Below are positions 41,685-52,581 of a stretch of DNA of 64,000 nucleotides, piece by piece. The position numbers were made by a program, and so were the translations under genes. The stretch's first letter is position 1. Each line of letters opens with the position of its first letter. This stretch comes from JAMIFN01 sp964544605 (GTDB lineage Bacteria > Pseudomonadota > Gammaproteobacteria > Burkholderiales > Burkholderiaceae_C), in contig CAZJBX010000004.1 of NCBI GenBank assembly GCA_964544605.1, positions 1 through 64,000 of the forward strand. The letters are read 5' to 3'. Below the pieces are notes generated by a model that did not search any database, was not told the origin of the DNA, and saw nothing but the letters and a program-made list of their open reading frames with translations.

Positions 41685-42818
41685 TTACTGGCCTTTTTTG
41701 AAGCGGGTGAAAACGGCGGTCATGGCCGCGCGAGCTTCTTTGCTGAAGCTCTCGGGCGGCACCATTTTGGCCAAATCTGCTTCGCTGAGGAAGGTGCTGG
41801 GCTCCTGCGCAATCTCAGGCGCAATCAGGGCGCGGCTGGCGAGGTTGGCCACAGGGTAAGACATATAGTTCGACAGCTCGGCAGAGACCTCAGGGCGCAG
41901 GAAGTAGTTCATAAAGGCGTGGGCATTGTCCACATGCTTGGCATCTTTTGGGATGGCCAAGGTGTCAAAAAACAGCACTGCGCCGTTCTCGGGCACCAGC
42001 ACTTGCAGCTCAAACGGGGCTTGGTTTTCAAGCGCACGCTGGCGGGCTATATTCATATCGCCAGCCCAGCCCAAGCCCACGCAGGCGCGGCCACTGGCCA
42101 AGTCGTCAATCATGGTGCTGCTGAAAATCCGCACATCGGGGCGCACTTTGGCCAGCATCTCGCCCGCCTGTTGGTAATCGCCAACTTCAGTTGAATAGGC
42201 GGGCTTGCCGATATAGCGCAGGGCCGAGGGCAGAATCTCCGAGGCGGTATCCAAGTAAGCGATGCCGCAGGACTTCAATTTGCTGGTGTAGCTGGGGTTG
42301 AAGACCAAATCCCAAGCATTGGCGGGCAGGGGCGTCTCGCCCAAAGCCTTGGCCACGGCTTGTTTGTTGATGCTCACACCCACAAAGCTCCAGCCCCAAG
42401 GCAGCAGGTAGTCATTGCCGGGGTCGGCGATTTCCAGCTTTTGCATGATGTTGGGGTCGAGGTGCTGCCAATTGGGGATTTTGCTTTTATCGAGCTTTTG
42501 GTAGAGGCCAGCCTCAATCTGCGGCTTGGCAAATACTGCGCCGGGCACCACGATGTCATAGCCCGTATTGCCCGCCATCAGCTTGGTATTGAGCATCTCA
42601 TTCGTTTCAAAGGTCTGGTAATTGACCTTGATGCCCGTCTCGCGCTCAAAATTGGCCAGCATATCGTCGGTGATGTAATCGGGCCAGTTGTAAATATTGA
42701 GGACTTTGGCCTCAGCTGTGGCGCTGTTGTTGGCGGGGCCGTCTTTTTGGCCGCAGGCGCTCAGACCCAGTGCCAAGGCGGCAGCCGCCAAAGAAGTGAG
42801 TAATTGCTTGGCTTTCAT
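41685..42818 (-). CDS. potF: Polyamine-binding protein (PotF-like), with a lipoprotein signal
   Basis: A 377-residue extracytoplasmic binding protein. The signal peptide ends in a lipobox (LGLSACGQ), so the protein is probably lipid-anchored rather than freely periplasmic. It contains VLNIYNWPDYITDDMLANFERETGIKVNY-type sequence (about 38-65), diagnostic of PotD/PotF, and a GLGWAGDMNIARQ segment in the second lobe. It delivers putrescine/spermidine-like substrates to the permeases. ATG 42818 starts the signal peptide. First gene of potFGHI, transcribed leftward. Confidence 0.9.
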   Translation of the reverse strand: MKAKQLLTSLAAAALALGLSACGQKDGPANNSATAEAKVLNIYNWPDYITDDMLANFERETGIKVNYQTFETNEMLNTKLMAGNTGYDIVVPGAVFAKPQIEAGLYQKLDKSKIPNWQHLDPNIMQKLEIADPGNDYLLPWGWSFVGVSINKQAVAKALGETPLPANAWDLVFNPSYTSKLKSCGIAYLDTASEILPSALRYIGKPAYSTEVGDYQQAGEMLAKVRPDVRIFSSTMIDDLASGRACVGLGWAGDMNIARQRALENQAPFELQVLVPENGAVLFFDTLAIPKDAKHVDNAHAFMNYFLRPEVSAELSNYMSYPVANLASRALIAPEIAQEPSTFLSEADLAKMVPPESFSKEARAAMTAVFTRFKKGQ

Positions 42819-43070
42819 TGTTTGCGTCGCTTTCAATTAAAAAACGACCGCCCCACGCAGGCAGTCGCACCCGCTTTGGCCGCCTGTGGCCTGCCAAAGC
42901 CCCCTTCTCATTGCTGCTGCGCCTTCGCATCTTATGCCTTCGCAGCACCCAAACCCGCCATTTTAAGGCTTAAGGCCAGCCCGTTTTGCCCCGTAGGGGC
43001 AGAACAGAGCCTTGTGGCATCGCTACAATAGCGGGTTTTCTTTTCCCCATCCATTAGCGAGCACTCACCT

Positions 43071-43604
43071 ATGTCATTCGCCCCTATTTCCCCTGGTAAA
43101 AACCCCCCAGAAGTCTTCAATGTCATCATTGAAATCCCTGCCCAGTCTGACCCTGTGAAGTACGAAGTCGATGAGGAAACGGGCGCTTTGGTGGTGGACC
43201 GCTTCTTGGGCACGCCCATGCGCTACCCCGTGAACTATGGCTTTATTCCGCAAACCATTGCGGGCGACGGCGACCCCGTGGATGTGCTGGTCATCACCCC
43301 CTTCCCACTGGTACACGGCTGCGTCATTGCGGCGCGCACTGTGGGCGTGCTGCAAATGGAAGACGACGGCGGCGAAGATGCCAAGCTGATTGCTGTGCCC
43401 GTCTCTAAACTGCACCCCGCCTCTGATGTGATTCAAACTCTGGACGATGTTTGCCCGCAACTGCGCGCGCAAATCCAGCACTTTTTTGAGCACTACAAAG
43501 ACCTTGAAAAAGGCAAATGGGTCAAGCTCAAAGGCTGGGCCGATGCCGAAGCGGCGAAAAAAGAAATCACCGACGGCATCGCCAACTACAAAAACAAGGC
43601 TTAA
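43071..43604 (+). CDS. ppa: Inorganic pyrophosphatase
   Basis: A 177-residue family I soluble pyrophosphatase, normal size. Motifs include PVKYEVDEETGALVVDRF, YPVNYGFIPQT and the metal-binding DGDPVDVLV. It hydrolyses PPi to drive biosynthesis. A TACAAT -10 candidate (43024-43029) and a small GCCCC-GTA-GGGGC hairpin (42988-43000) lie upstream. Confidence 0.97.
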   Translation: MSFAPISPGKNPPEVFNVIIEIPAQSDPVKYEVDEETGALVVDRFLGTPMRYPVNYGFIPQTIAGDGDPVDVLVITPFPLVHGCVIAARTVGVLQMEDDGGEDAKLIAVPVSKLHPASDVIQTLDDVCPQLRAQIQHFFEHYKDLEKGKWVKLKGWADAEAAKKEITDGIANYKNKA

Positions 43605-43741
43605 GCCGCGCCCGCCTGTCTGCCCTCAGGCCGCCGCTGTGCGCTTGGGGCGCAGCCGCTGGGCGGCCTGATTTGTGATTCGTCTTGCGCCACGGCCTGC
43701 CCATAGCGGCCGAGGTGTTTATTTTTCTGGAGTTTGGCTTT

Positions 43742-44371
43742 ATGTCTGATTCTTCGCAAGAAGCGCCCCAAGAAGCGTCCAAAGCCCCGGCACGCAAACG
43801 CCCCCTGCCGGGCCAGCGCCGCACGCAAATTTTGCAAACACTGGCGGTGATGCTGGAAAAGCCGAGTGCAGAGCGCGTGACGACGGCGGCTTTGGCGAAA
43901 AAAATTGGCGTCTCTGAGGCCGCCTTGTACCGCCACTTTGCCAGCAAGGCGCAAATGTTCGAGGGCCTGCTGGGCTATATCGAGCAGCACTGCCTCTACC
44001 CCCTCAAGCAAATTCGCGAGAGCGAGATGGGCGCGGGCGAGCAAGCCTACCGCATGGTGGCCACGGTGCTGCAATTTGCCGAAAGCAACCCTGGCATGGC
44101 GCGGGTGATGATGGGCGAAGCCTTGGTGCTGGAGAACGAGCGCTTGCAGCAACGCATGACGGCCTTGTTCGACCAGTTTGAGATGCTGCTCAAAGATGCC
44201 TTGTACTACTGGGCCAGCGAGAAAAGCCACCCCACGCCCAGCGTGCAAGCGCAGGTGCAGGCGCAATTGCTCACGGCCTTTGTGCAGGGTCAAATCACGC
44301 GCTTTGTGCGCTCAGATTTGCGCCGCAAGCCCACCGAGCAGATGCAAAATGTGCTGACCCTGATTTTGTGA
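43742..44371 (+). CDS. slmA: Nucleoid occlusion factor SlmA (TetR family)
   Basis: A 209-residue TetR-fold protein with a SlmA-like helix-turn-helix: ILQTLAVMLEKP...VTTAALAKKIGVSEAALYRHFASKAQMFEGL (about 31-78). The C-terminal FVRSDLRRKPTEQ matches SlmA. It binds dispersed chromosomal sites and blocks FtsZ assembly over the nucleoid. ATG 43742 is chosen; the track upstream of it has no ribosome site. It precedes an acyl-CoA dehydrogenase pair, but the SlmA-like sequence argues that it is not their regulator. Confidence 0.87.
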   Translation: MSDSSQEAPQEASKAPARKRPLPGQRRTQILQTLAVMLEKPSAERVTTAALAKKIGVSEAALYRHFASKAQMFEGLLGYIEQHCLYPLKQIRESEMGAGEQAYRMVATVLQFAESNPGMARVMMGEALVLENERLQQRMTALFDQFEMLLKDALYYWASEKSHPTPSVQAQVQAQLLTAFVQGQITRFVRSDLRRKPTEQMQNVLTLIL

Positions 44372-44471
44372 GCCTTGCCCTTGGCCCTTGCGCTTAAACT
44401 TTGCAAGATGCCGTCCCACTTTGCTCAGGCGCTCAGGCGCTGTCCGATTCACTTTTTAAACCGAAGTTTTC

Positions 44472-45641
44472 ATGGAACTGAACTACACCGACGCCCAAAA
44501 AGCCTTCCGTGCCGAAGCCCGCACTTGGCTGGAAGCCCACGCCCCTAAAACGCCTTTCGCCAGCTATGACACCAAAGAAGGTTTTGAGCAACACCGCGAA
44601 TGGGAAGCCAAAATGGCCGAGCACGGCTACAGCACCATCACTTGGCCCAAAGAGTTGGGTGGCCGTGGCGCTGATTTGATTGAGTGGCTGATTTGGGAGG
44701 AGGAGTATTACCGCGTGGATGCGCCCACGCGCGTGAACCAAAACGGCATTTTGCTCTTGGGCCCGACGCTGATGGACTTTGGTACAGATGAGCAAAAAGC
44801 CCGCTGGCTGCCGAAAATGGCCACTTGCGAGCACATGTGGGCGCAGGGCTGGAGCGAGCCGGGCGCAGGCTCGGACTTGGCCGCCATCCGCAGCCGCGCT
44901 GAGCGCGTGAGCGACCCTGCGGGGGATTACTATGTGGTCAATGGGCAAAAAACTTGGAGCACGCGCGCCATTTTTGCCAACTGGATTTTCTGCATTCTGC
45001 GCACCGACCCCAATAGCAAGCGCCACCACGGCCTGTCTTACATCTTGGTGCCGCTCGATTCCCCAGGCATCACCATCCGCCCCATCAAGGCGCTCAACGG
45101 CAAAGATGCCTTTGCTGAAGTCTTTTTCGACGATGTGAAAGTGCCTGTAGAAAACCTGTTGGGCGAAGAAGGCCAAGGCTGGCATGTGGCCATGGCGACG
45201 GCGGGCTTTGAACGCGGCCTGCTGCTGCGCAGCCCCGCCCGCTATGCGCGCTCGGCTGAAAAATTGGTGCAGCTCTACAAGGCGAACCAAGAAAGCGCCG
45301 ACCGCGACCCCAGCATCCGCCAAGCCGTGATGGATGCCTGGATGGGCGCGCAAGCCTATAACCTGGCCAGCTACCACATGGTGGGCAAAATCAATTCAGG
45401 CCACAAAATCGGGCCTGAGGCATCGGCCAACAAAATCTTCTGGTCTGAGCTGGACATCCAGATTCACGAAACGGCGCTGCGTATTTTGGGCAGCCGTGGC
45501 GAGTTCATGCAAGGCCAGCCCTTGACCGAGCCCGATTGGTTGGAAGGCTTCCTCTTCTCGCAAGCTGGCCCGATTTACGCTGGCGCGAATGAAATTCAGA
45601 AAAACATCATCGCCGAGCGCCTTTTGGGTATGCCCAAATAA
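44472..45641 (+). CDS. Full-length acyl-CoA dehydrogenase (second pair, catalytic chain)
   Basis: A 389-residue acyl-CoA dehydrogenase. The flavin/acyl loop is WSEPGAGSD (127-135), the catalytic base candidate is E247 (GFERGLLL), and a C-terminal flavin helix (AGPIYAGANEIQKNIIAERLLG) ends the protein. It oxidises an acyl-CoA to the 2-enoyl-CoA, passing electrons to ETF. It is followed 57 bases later by a smaller homologue, the arrangement seen for heteromeric alpha2beta2 enzymes of steroid and branched-acid degradation. Confidence 0.9.
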   Translation: MELNYTDAQKAFRAEARTWLEAHAPKTPFASYDTKEGFEQHREWEAKMAEHGYSTITWPKELGGRGADLIEWLIWEEEYYRVDAPTRVNQNGILLLGPTLMDFGTDEQKARWLPKMATCEHMWAQGWSEPGAGSDLAAIRSRAERVSDPAGDYYVVNGQKTWSTRAIFANWIFCILRTDPNSKRHHGLSYILVPLDSPGITIRPIKALNGKDAFAEVFFDDVKVPVENLLGEEGQGWHVAMATAGFERGLLLRSPARYARSAEKLVQLYKANQESADRDPSIRQAVMDAWMGAQAYNLASYHMVGKINSGHKIGPEASANKIFWSELDIQIHETALRILGSRGEFMQGQPLTEPDWLEGFLFSQAGPIYAGANEIQKNIIAERLLGMPK

Positions 45642-45698
45642 GCGCCGCCGCCGCGTTGAATGAGCCACAAATACCCTTAGATACGAAAGAGTAAGACC

Positions 45699-46742
45699 AT
45701 GAATTTCGCCTTTACCGATGACCAACTTGCCTTGAAAGAAGGCATGGCCAACTTTTTTGCCGCAGAAGTGCCCGTTGAGCGCCTGCGCCGCTTGATTGAA
45801 AACAATGAGGGCCGCTCGCCCGAGCTCTGGGCCAAGATTGCCGAGCAAGGTTTGCTCATGCTCTCAGTGCCCGAAGCCGCCGAAGGCATGGGCTTGGGCG
45901 ATGTGGATTGGAGCCTGATGCTGCCTGAGCTGGGCTATTACGCCATCCCTGACTTTTTGGCCGAAACCGCCTATGTCAGCACCGGCTTGCTGGCCAGCGC
46001 TGGCGGCCAAGAGGCGCTGCTGGCTGAGATGGCTGCGGGCGCTAAAACCGTGGCCATTGGCCACCCCATCAACCCGCTGGTGGGCGATGGCCATTTGGCC
46101 GATTTTGTGCTGCTGCCGCAAGACGGCGCGGTGCATTTGGTGGCAAAAGAGCAAGTGCAATGCAGCCCTGTGCATGAAAGCATTGACGCCTCACGCCAGT
46201 TGGTGGCTTGCAGCTTCACGCCCAGCGCCGCCACGCAAATTGCCGATGCCGCCCAAGGCCAAGCCCTGTGGGATGAGGCCCTCAACCGTGGCGCACTGGC
46301 TTGCGCCGGGCAGATGATTGGCCTGGCCCAGCGGATGGTCGATATGTCGGTCGAATACACGAATCAGCGCGAGCAATTTGGGCGCACGCTCTCATCCTTC
46401 CAGGCCGTGAAGCACCATATGGCCGAGGTGATTGTGAAGATTGAGTTTGCCAAGCCTGTGGTGTATCGTGCCGCTTACGCCTTGGCCCACGGCGAGCCGC
46501 ACGCCGATTTGCTGGTTTCACACGCCAAACTGGTGTGTGGCGAGGCTGCTTGGTTGGCCGCACGCAAAGGCATTCAAGTGCACGGCGGCATGGGTTACAC
46601 ATGGGAAGTGGATCTGCAAATGTTCATGAAACGCGCTTGGGCGCTCAACAGCGCTTGGGGCGATAACGCCTTCCACCGCCAGCGTGTGGGCCAGTGCCTC
46701 ACGGCTGCGGATGCGCCTTTGGGCACCAGCGCCAGCTTTTAA
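45699..46742 (+). CDS. Small-type acyl-CoA dehydrogenase (second pair, partner chain)
   Basis: A 347-residue acyl-CoA dehydrogenase homologue that starts MNFAFTDDQLALKEGMANFF. The middle domain lacks the T/SEPxAGSD loop, and the C-terminal domain carries QVHGGMGYTWEVDLQMFMKRA (about 302-322). This is the same type of chain as that at 15060-16160, so it is expected to form a heteromer with the 44472 product. No hydratase or aldolase gene lies beside this pair. Confidence 0.86.
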   Translation: MNFAFTDDQLALKEGMANFFAAEVPVERLRRLIENNEGRSPELWAKIAEQGLLMLSVPEAAEGMGLGDVDWSLMLPELGYYAIPDFLAETAYVSTGLLASAGGQEALLAEMAAGAKTVAIGHPINPLVGDGHLADFVLLPQDGAVHLVAKEQVQCSPVHESIDASRQLVACSFTPSAATQIADAAQGQALWDEALNRGALACAGQMIGLAQRMVDMSVEYTNQREQFGRTLSSFQAVKHHMAEVIVKIEFAKPVVYRAAYALAHGEPHADLLVSHAKLVCGEAAWLAARKGIQVHGGMGYTWEVDLQMFMKRAWALNSAWGDNAFHRQRVGQCLTAADAPLGTSASF

Positions 46743-46748
46743 GCCGCT

Positions 46749-47744
46749 TTAATTTGCGTTTTCATCTGCCGCTGTAAAGCGCAGAAAATCGCCGTCTCGC
46801 CAAACTTGGCCGCCGCCCACCTTCAGGGCCACGCGGTGGCCTCGGGTCTGGCAGGCGGCGATTTGCTTTTGCAGCTCGGCCATTTGCAAGGCGCTGGCTT
46901 GGCTGGCGCAGTGCGCGGCCAGCCAGTGGCGCAGGGCATTGGCTTGGCGCTCAGGGCTAAGGGCTTGCAAGGCCGCCAAGCGCGGCGGCAGGCCGAGCTG
47001 CTGCATATCGGCCTCGGCCAGCTCTTGCAGCAGCCTTTGCGCTTGGGCGCTGTGGGCGGCAGAGCGCGCAAAGGTGGCGCGAAACTGCGGGAAAACGGCC
47101 TCTAGCGCAGGCAGCAACTGGTGGCGAATGCGGTTGCGGGTGTAGTGCCCGCTTTGGTTGCTGGGGTCTTCAATCCAGGGCCAACCTTCGGCCTTGAGCC
47201 AAGCACGCAAATCAGCCCCAGGCAGGTGTAAAAAAGGCCGAAAGCAGGGCAAATCGCCGATATGCCACTGCGCGGGCATGGCCGCCAAACCGGGTAAGCC
47301 CGCCCCACGGGATAGCGCCAACAGCAGGGTCTCCACTTGGTCATCGGCATGTTGGGCCACGGCCAAGCTGCGCGGGCGCTGGGCGGCGGGTAGGGCGGCA
47401 ATGGCCTCGGCCAAAGCACGGTAGCGGGCACGGCGGGCGGCATCGGCAGGGCTCTCGCCCTTGGCGTGGCGGGCATCGACCCGAATGGTGTGCAAGGGCA
47501 GTTGCAAGCGCTCGCACACCTGCTGGCAATGGCTGGCAAAATCATCGGCCGCCGCCTGCAAACCGTGGTGGATGTGCAGGGCCTGCACCTGCCCCGGCCA
47601 TAGGCGTGCAGCGGCGTGCAGCAAGGCGCTGCTATCGGCCCCGCCGCTATAGGCCACGGCCACGGGCAGGGGCATTTGGGCGTGTTGCAAGGCTTGGTTG
47701 ACAGCAGGCGGCAGGCTGGGGTGGGCGGGGCTGGTGGCATTCAT
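46749..47744 (-). CDS. tilS: tRNA(Ile)-lysidine synthetase TilS
   Basis: A 331-residue N-type PP-loop ATPase. The SGGADSS motif is near 34-40 and the HHGLQ segment lies downstream of it. Further motifs are ADAARRARYRAL and HADDQVETLLLALSRGAG. It attaches lysine to C34 of tRNA-Ile(CAU), changing its reading from AUG to AUA. It is shorter than E. coli TilS (432) and lacks the usual C-terminal extension, a form common in its relatives. It converges with the preceding acyl-CoA dehydrogenase. Confidence 0.9.
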   Translation of the reverse strand: MNATSPAHPSLPPAVNQALQHAQMPLPVAVAYSGGADSSALLHAAARLWPGQVQALHIHHGLQAAADDFASHCQQVCERLQLPLHTIRVDARHAKGESPADAARRARYRALAEAIAALPAAQRPRSLAVAQHADDQVETLLLALSRGAGLPGLAAMPAQWHIGDLPCFRPFLHLPGADLRAWLKAEGWPWIEDPSNQSGHYTRNRIRHQLLPALEAVFPQFRATFARSAAHSAQAQRLLQELAEADMQQLGLPPRLAALQALSPERQANALRHWLAAHCASQASALQMAELQKQIAACQTRGHRVALKVGGGQVWRDGDFLRFTAADENAN

Positions 47745-47800
47745 GGGCAGGCATCTTACTGCCTTGTGCGGAGCGTTTTTTTATTTTGAAGGGGTGGGTT

Positions 47801-48382
47801 TTGCGCTTTCTACTGTTCTTTTTTGGGCTGCTGGTGCTGGCTGGGCTGGCGCAGGCGGCCACTTGGGTAGAGGGTCGCGTCAGCCGTGTGACGGATGGGG
47901 ATTCCATTTGGCTGCAAGCCAGTGCCCAAGAGCTTGTGCCAGAAGATTGGCTGAAAAATGGCCGCTTGCAACTGCGTATCAAAGACATCGATGCGCCTGA
48001 ATTCTGCCAAGCGGGTGGGCCGCAGGCCACGGCGGCGCTGCGCCAGCGCTTGCAAGGCCAGCAAGTGAGGGTGGCATTGCTGCACCGCGACAAATACCAG
48101 CGCTGGCTGGCACGGGTTTATGTGCCGAATTGGCCCAAAGACGGCGATGTGGGCGCTTGGATGGTGGCCCAAGGCCATGCCTGGGACTACCAATACCCCA
48201 GTTTGAAGCCGGGCCGCTATGCGCCCTTGCAAGCGCAGGCCAAGGCGCAGGGCTTGGGCCTGTGGGCCGATGCGGGGGCCGTGCACCCACAGCAGTTCAG
48301 GCGCACGCATGGGCCTTGCTTTGTGATGCCGCAGCCCAGCGCTGTGCCCAGCGGCAAGGCGGTGGGCGGAAAAAGGCCATAG
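47801..48382 (+). CDS. Secreted thermonuclease (SNase-like)
   Basis: A 193-residue protein with a Sec signal peptide (MRFLLFFFGLLVLAGLAQA) and one SNase domain. The staphylococcal nuclease residues Arg35, Glu43 and Arg87 correspond to R59, E67 (RIKDIDAPE) and R101 (DKYQRWLARVYV). It is probably a periplasmic or extracellular nuclease. The start TTG 47801 is preferred for the AAGGGG six bases upstream; TTG 47786 is an alternative. Confidence 0.85.
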   Translation: MRFLLFFFGLLVLAGLAQAATWVEGRVSRVTDGDSIWLQASAQELVPEDWLKNGRLQLRIKDIDAPEFCQAGGPQATAALRQRLQGQQVRVALLHRDKYQRWLARVYVPNWPKDGDVGAWMVAQGHAWDYQYPSLKPGRYAPLQAQAKAQGLGLWADAGAVHPQQFRRTHGPCFVMPQPSAVPSGKAVGGKRP

Positions 48383-48463
48383 GCGGTGTGGCCCCAGCGC
48401 TTGCTGAGCTGGCATCCAAGTTTGGTGTTGGATTTTTTTGTTTGATCGATGGGCTAGAGCGCC

Positions 48464-49774
48464 ATGTTGCTTGCTTTTTTAATTTTCATTTTCACCTTGA
48501 CACTGGTCATTTGGCAGCCACGCGGCCTGGGCATTGGCTATAGCGCGCTGGGCGGGGCTGTACTGGCACTGCTGGCGGGCGTGGTGCAACTGGCCGATAT
48601 TGCTCTGGTGTGGGGCATGGTGTGGGATGCCACTTTGACCTTTGTGGCGCTCATCATCATCTCGCTGATTTTGGATGAGGCGGGTTTTTTCGCTTGGGTG
48701 GCTTTGCATATTGCCCGCTGGGGTCGAGGCCGTGGGCCGTTGCTCTTTGTGGGCTTGATTCTTTTTGGGGCTGTTGTGGCCGCAGTATTCGCCAATGATG
48801 GGGCGGCCCTTTTGCTCACGCCGATTGTGATGGCCATTTTGCTGCGCCTGCGCTTTTCTCCAGCAGCCTCGTTGGCTTTCATCATCGCCACGGGCTTTAT
48901 TGCAGATACGGCCAGCCTGCCCTTGGTGATTTCCAATTTGGTGAATATTGTCAGTGCCAATTATTTTGCGCTGTCGTTCAAACACTATGCCTTGGTGATG
49001 CTGCCTGTGGCGGCGGTGTCGGTGTTGGCCTCTTTGTTGGTGCTATGGCTGATGTTTCGGCGTGATTTGCCCGCGCATTACCGTGTCGATGCCTTGGATG
49101 CGCCAGCCACTGCGATTGTGGATCGGCAGGTGTGCGCTGCGGCCTTGCCACTTTTGCTGCTGCTTTTGGTGGCTTATTTTGTGTTGGCGCACTGGGCTTG
49201 GCCTTTTTGCGTGGTGGCCGGTGTGGCGGCTGTGCTGCTATTGGGGCTGGCGGGGCGTTGGGGCCAAGCAGGGCAGCAGGCCGTACTGCCGCTGGGCCGC
49301 ATTGTGCGCGGCGCACCTTGGCAGATTGTGCTGTTCTCGCTGGGTATGTATTTGGTGGTGTATGGCTTGGGGCAAGCGGGTTTGACGCAGTATGCAGCGC
49401 AAGCCTTGACTTGGTTGGGCGGGCAGCATGCTGTGGTGGCGACGGTGGGCACAGGCTTTTTGGCGGCCATCACAGCCTCTGTCATGAACAATATGCCCGC
49501 CACGCTGTTGGGGGCGTTGGCGATTGAGCAGGCGCAAGTGCCTGAATTGACCCGCCAGTTGATGGTTTACGCCAATGTGATTGGCAATGATTTGGGGCCG
49601 AAATTCACCCCCATGGGCAGCTTGGCCACCCTGTTGTGGCTGCATGTGCTGGCGGGCAAAGGGCAGCATGTGGGCTGGGGGCAATACATGAAGCTGGGCT
49701 TGCTGATGACCCCGCCCGTACTGTTGGCCAGCTTGCTGGCGCTGGCTGTCTGGCTGCCTTGGCTGCTGGCTTAA
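48464..49774 (+). CDS. arsB: Arsenite efflux membrane protein ArsB-like
   Basis: A 436-residue polytopic membrane protein of the ArsB/NhaD superfamily. Motifs include FFAWVALHIARWGRGRGPLLFVGL, VAAVFANDGAALLLTPIVMA and MNNMPATLLGALAI, the latter two conserved in ArsB. It exports arsenite/antimonite. Neither arsR nor arsC is nearby, and no ArsR-type operator is visible upstream. The upstream gene is a nuclease. Confidence 0.88.
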   Translation: MLLAFLIFIFTLTLVIWQPRGLGIGYSALGGAVLALLAGVVQLADIALVWGMVWDATLTFVALIIISLILDEAGFFAWVALHIARWGRGRGPLLFVGLILFGAVVAAVFANDGAALLLTPIVMAILLRLRFSPAASLAFIIATGFIADTASLPLVISNLVNIVSANYFALSFKHYALVMLPVAAVSVLASLLVLWLMFRRDLPAHYRVDALDAPATAIVDRQVCAAALPLLLLLLVAYFVLAHWAWPFCVVAGVAAVLLLGLAGRWGQAGQQAVLPLGRIVRGAPWQIVLFSLGMYLVVYGLGQAGLTQYAAQALTWLGGQHAVVATVGTGFLAAITASVMNNMPATLLGALAIEQAQVPELTRQLMVYANVIGNDLGPKFTPMGSLATLLWLHVLAGKGQHVGWGQYMKLGLLMTPPVLLASLLALAVWLPWLLA

Positions 49775-49781
49775 AAGGCAC

Positions 49782-49812
49782 AAAAAAGCCGCTAGCCCAA
49801 GGGCCAGCGGCT
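49782..49812 (-). terminator. Terminator of the sucAB-lpdA operon (minus strand)
   Basis: On the minus strand, GCCGCTGGCCC-TT-GGGCTAGCGGC is followed by TTTTTT (49787-49782), 23 bases after the lpdA stop. On the + strand it also lies just past the arsB stop, but no T tract follows in that direction. Confidence 0.85.
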
Positions 49813-49834
49813 GAGTGGTGCAGGGGCTAGAAAT

Positions 49835-51259
<1,425 letters not shown>

Positions 51260-51342
51260 AAAAATCTTTCGGTAGGGGGTGTGTAGAGAGGGGTGAAGCG
51301 CAAACAAATGCCCCGCTGGGCGGGGCATTGGGGGCGGCTGCC

Positions 51343-52551
51343 TTAGATGTCAAACAAGAGGCGGGCGGGGTCTTCCAGCGCTTCCTTCATGGCGACGAGG
51401 CCGAGCACGGCTTCACGGCCATCGATGATGCGGTGGTCGTAGCTCATGGCCAGGTAGTTCATGGGGCGGATGACGATTTGGCCGTTTTCCACCACGGCGC
51501 GCTCTTTGGTGGCGTGCACGCCCAAAATGGCCGATTGCGGTGGGTTGATGATGGGGGTGGACATCATGGAGCCGAATACGCCGCCGTTGGAGATGGAGAA
51601 GGTGCCGCCTGTGAGGTCGTCCAGGCCGAGCTTGCCGTCTTTGGCTTTTTGGCCAAATTCAGCAATGGTTTTCTCGATTTCGGCAAAGCTGAGTTGATCG
51701 GCGTTGCGGATGATGGGCACGACCAGGCCACGCGGTGAGCCGACGGCGATGCCGATATCGAAATAGCCGTGGTAGATGATGTCGTTGCCATCGACGCTGG
51801 CGTTGAGGATGGGGTATTTCTTCAGGGCGTGAACGGCGGCCTTGACAAAGAAGGACATGAAGCCGAGTTTGACGCCGTGCTCTTTCTCGAATTTGTCTTG
51901 GAATTTTTTACGCATGTCCATCACAGGGGCCATATTCACCTCGTTGAAGGTGGTGAGGATGGCGTTGGTTTGCTGTGATTCGAGCAGGCGCTCGGCAATG
52001 CGGGCGCGCAGGCGGCTCATGGGTACGCGCTCTTCAGGGCGTGCGCCCGTGGGGATGGGGGCGGCAGGGGCTTTGGCCAAAGCGCCAAGGACATCGCCTT
52101 TGGTGACGCGGCCATCTTTGCCTGTGCCAGCCACGCTGCCTGCGGCCAGGTTGTTGTCGGCCATGATTTTGGCGGCGGCAGGCATGGCCACGCCCGCTTT
52201 GCTGTGGCCAGCGGGGGCGGCGGCAGGAGCTGCGGCGGCTGGGGCAGCAGCAGGTGCTGGGGCTGCGGCTTCAGCGGCGGCGGGCGCAGGGGCCGCAGCG
52301 CTGGCTGTGGCGGCGGTGTCGATTTTGGCAATCAGTTGCTCGGCGGTGACGGTGGCGCCGTCGGCTTGGATGATTTCTACCAGCACGCCAGCGGCGGGGG
52401 CGGGCACTTCCATGACGACTTTGTCGGTTTCGACTTCGATGAGGATTTCATCGAGCTCGACGGCTTGGCCGACTTGTTTTTTCCACTCCAGCAGGGTGGC
52501 CTCAGCGATGGATTCAGAGAGTTGGGGGACTTTGATTTCAACGATAGACAT
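51343..52551 (-). CDS. sucB: Dihydrolipoyllysine succinyltransferase (E2 of 2-oxoglutarate dehydrogenase)
   Basis: A 402-residue E2. The N-terminal lipoyl domain (about 1-78) has the modified lysine K44 in VETDKVVMEV. An Ala/Pro linker covers about 80-120, and the peripheral subunit-binding domain about 125-165. The C-terminal catalytic domain carries the active-site segment YDHRIIDG (His and Asp). It transfers succinyl groups to CoA in the TCA cycle. Its start is 30 bases from the sucA stop. Confidence 0.95.
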   Translation of the reverse strand: MSIVEIKVPQLSESIAEATLLEWKKQVGQAVELDEILIEVETDKVVMEVPAPAAGVLVEIIQADGATVTAEQLIAKIDTAATASAAAPAPAAAEAAAPAPAAAPAAAAPAAAPAGHSKAGVAMPAAAKIMADNNLAAGSVAGTGKDGRVTKGDVLGALAKAPAAPIPTGARPEERVPMSRLRARIAERLLESQQTNAILTTFNEVNMAPVMDMRKKFQDKFEKEHGVKLGFMSFFVKAAVHALKKYPILNASVDGNDIIYHGYFDIGIAVGSPRGLVVPIIRNADQLSFAEIEKTIAEFGQKAKDGKLGLDDLTGGTFSISNGGVFGSMMSTPIINPPQSAILGVHATKERAVVENGQIVIRPMNYLAMSYDHRIIDGREAVLGLVAMKEALEDPARLLFDI

Positions 52552-52581
52552 GGTGGGACTTTCTGGGAATTGAGGGGGCGA

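Noticed and set aside
44425..44445. Direct repeat CAGGCGCT CAGGCGCT before the second dehydrogenase pair
   Set aside because: Only two 8-base copies in GC-rich sequence; likely chance.
43742..46742. TetR protein as a KstR-like regulator of the acyl-CoA dehydrogenase pair
   Set aside because: Its helix-turn-helix and C-terminal FVRSDLRRKPTEQ match SlmA, a division factor; adjacency is probably chance.
48464..49774. Arsenic resistance operon
   Set aside because: Only an arsB-type gene is present; no arsR, arsC or ArsR operator is visible nearby.
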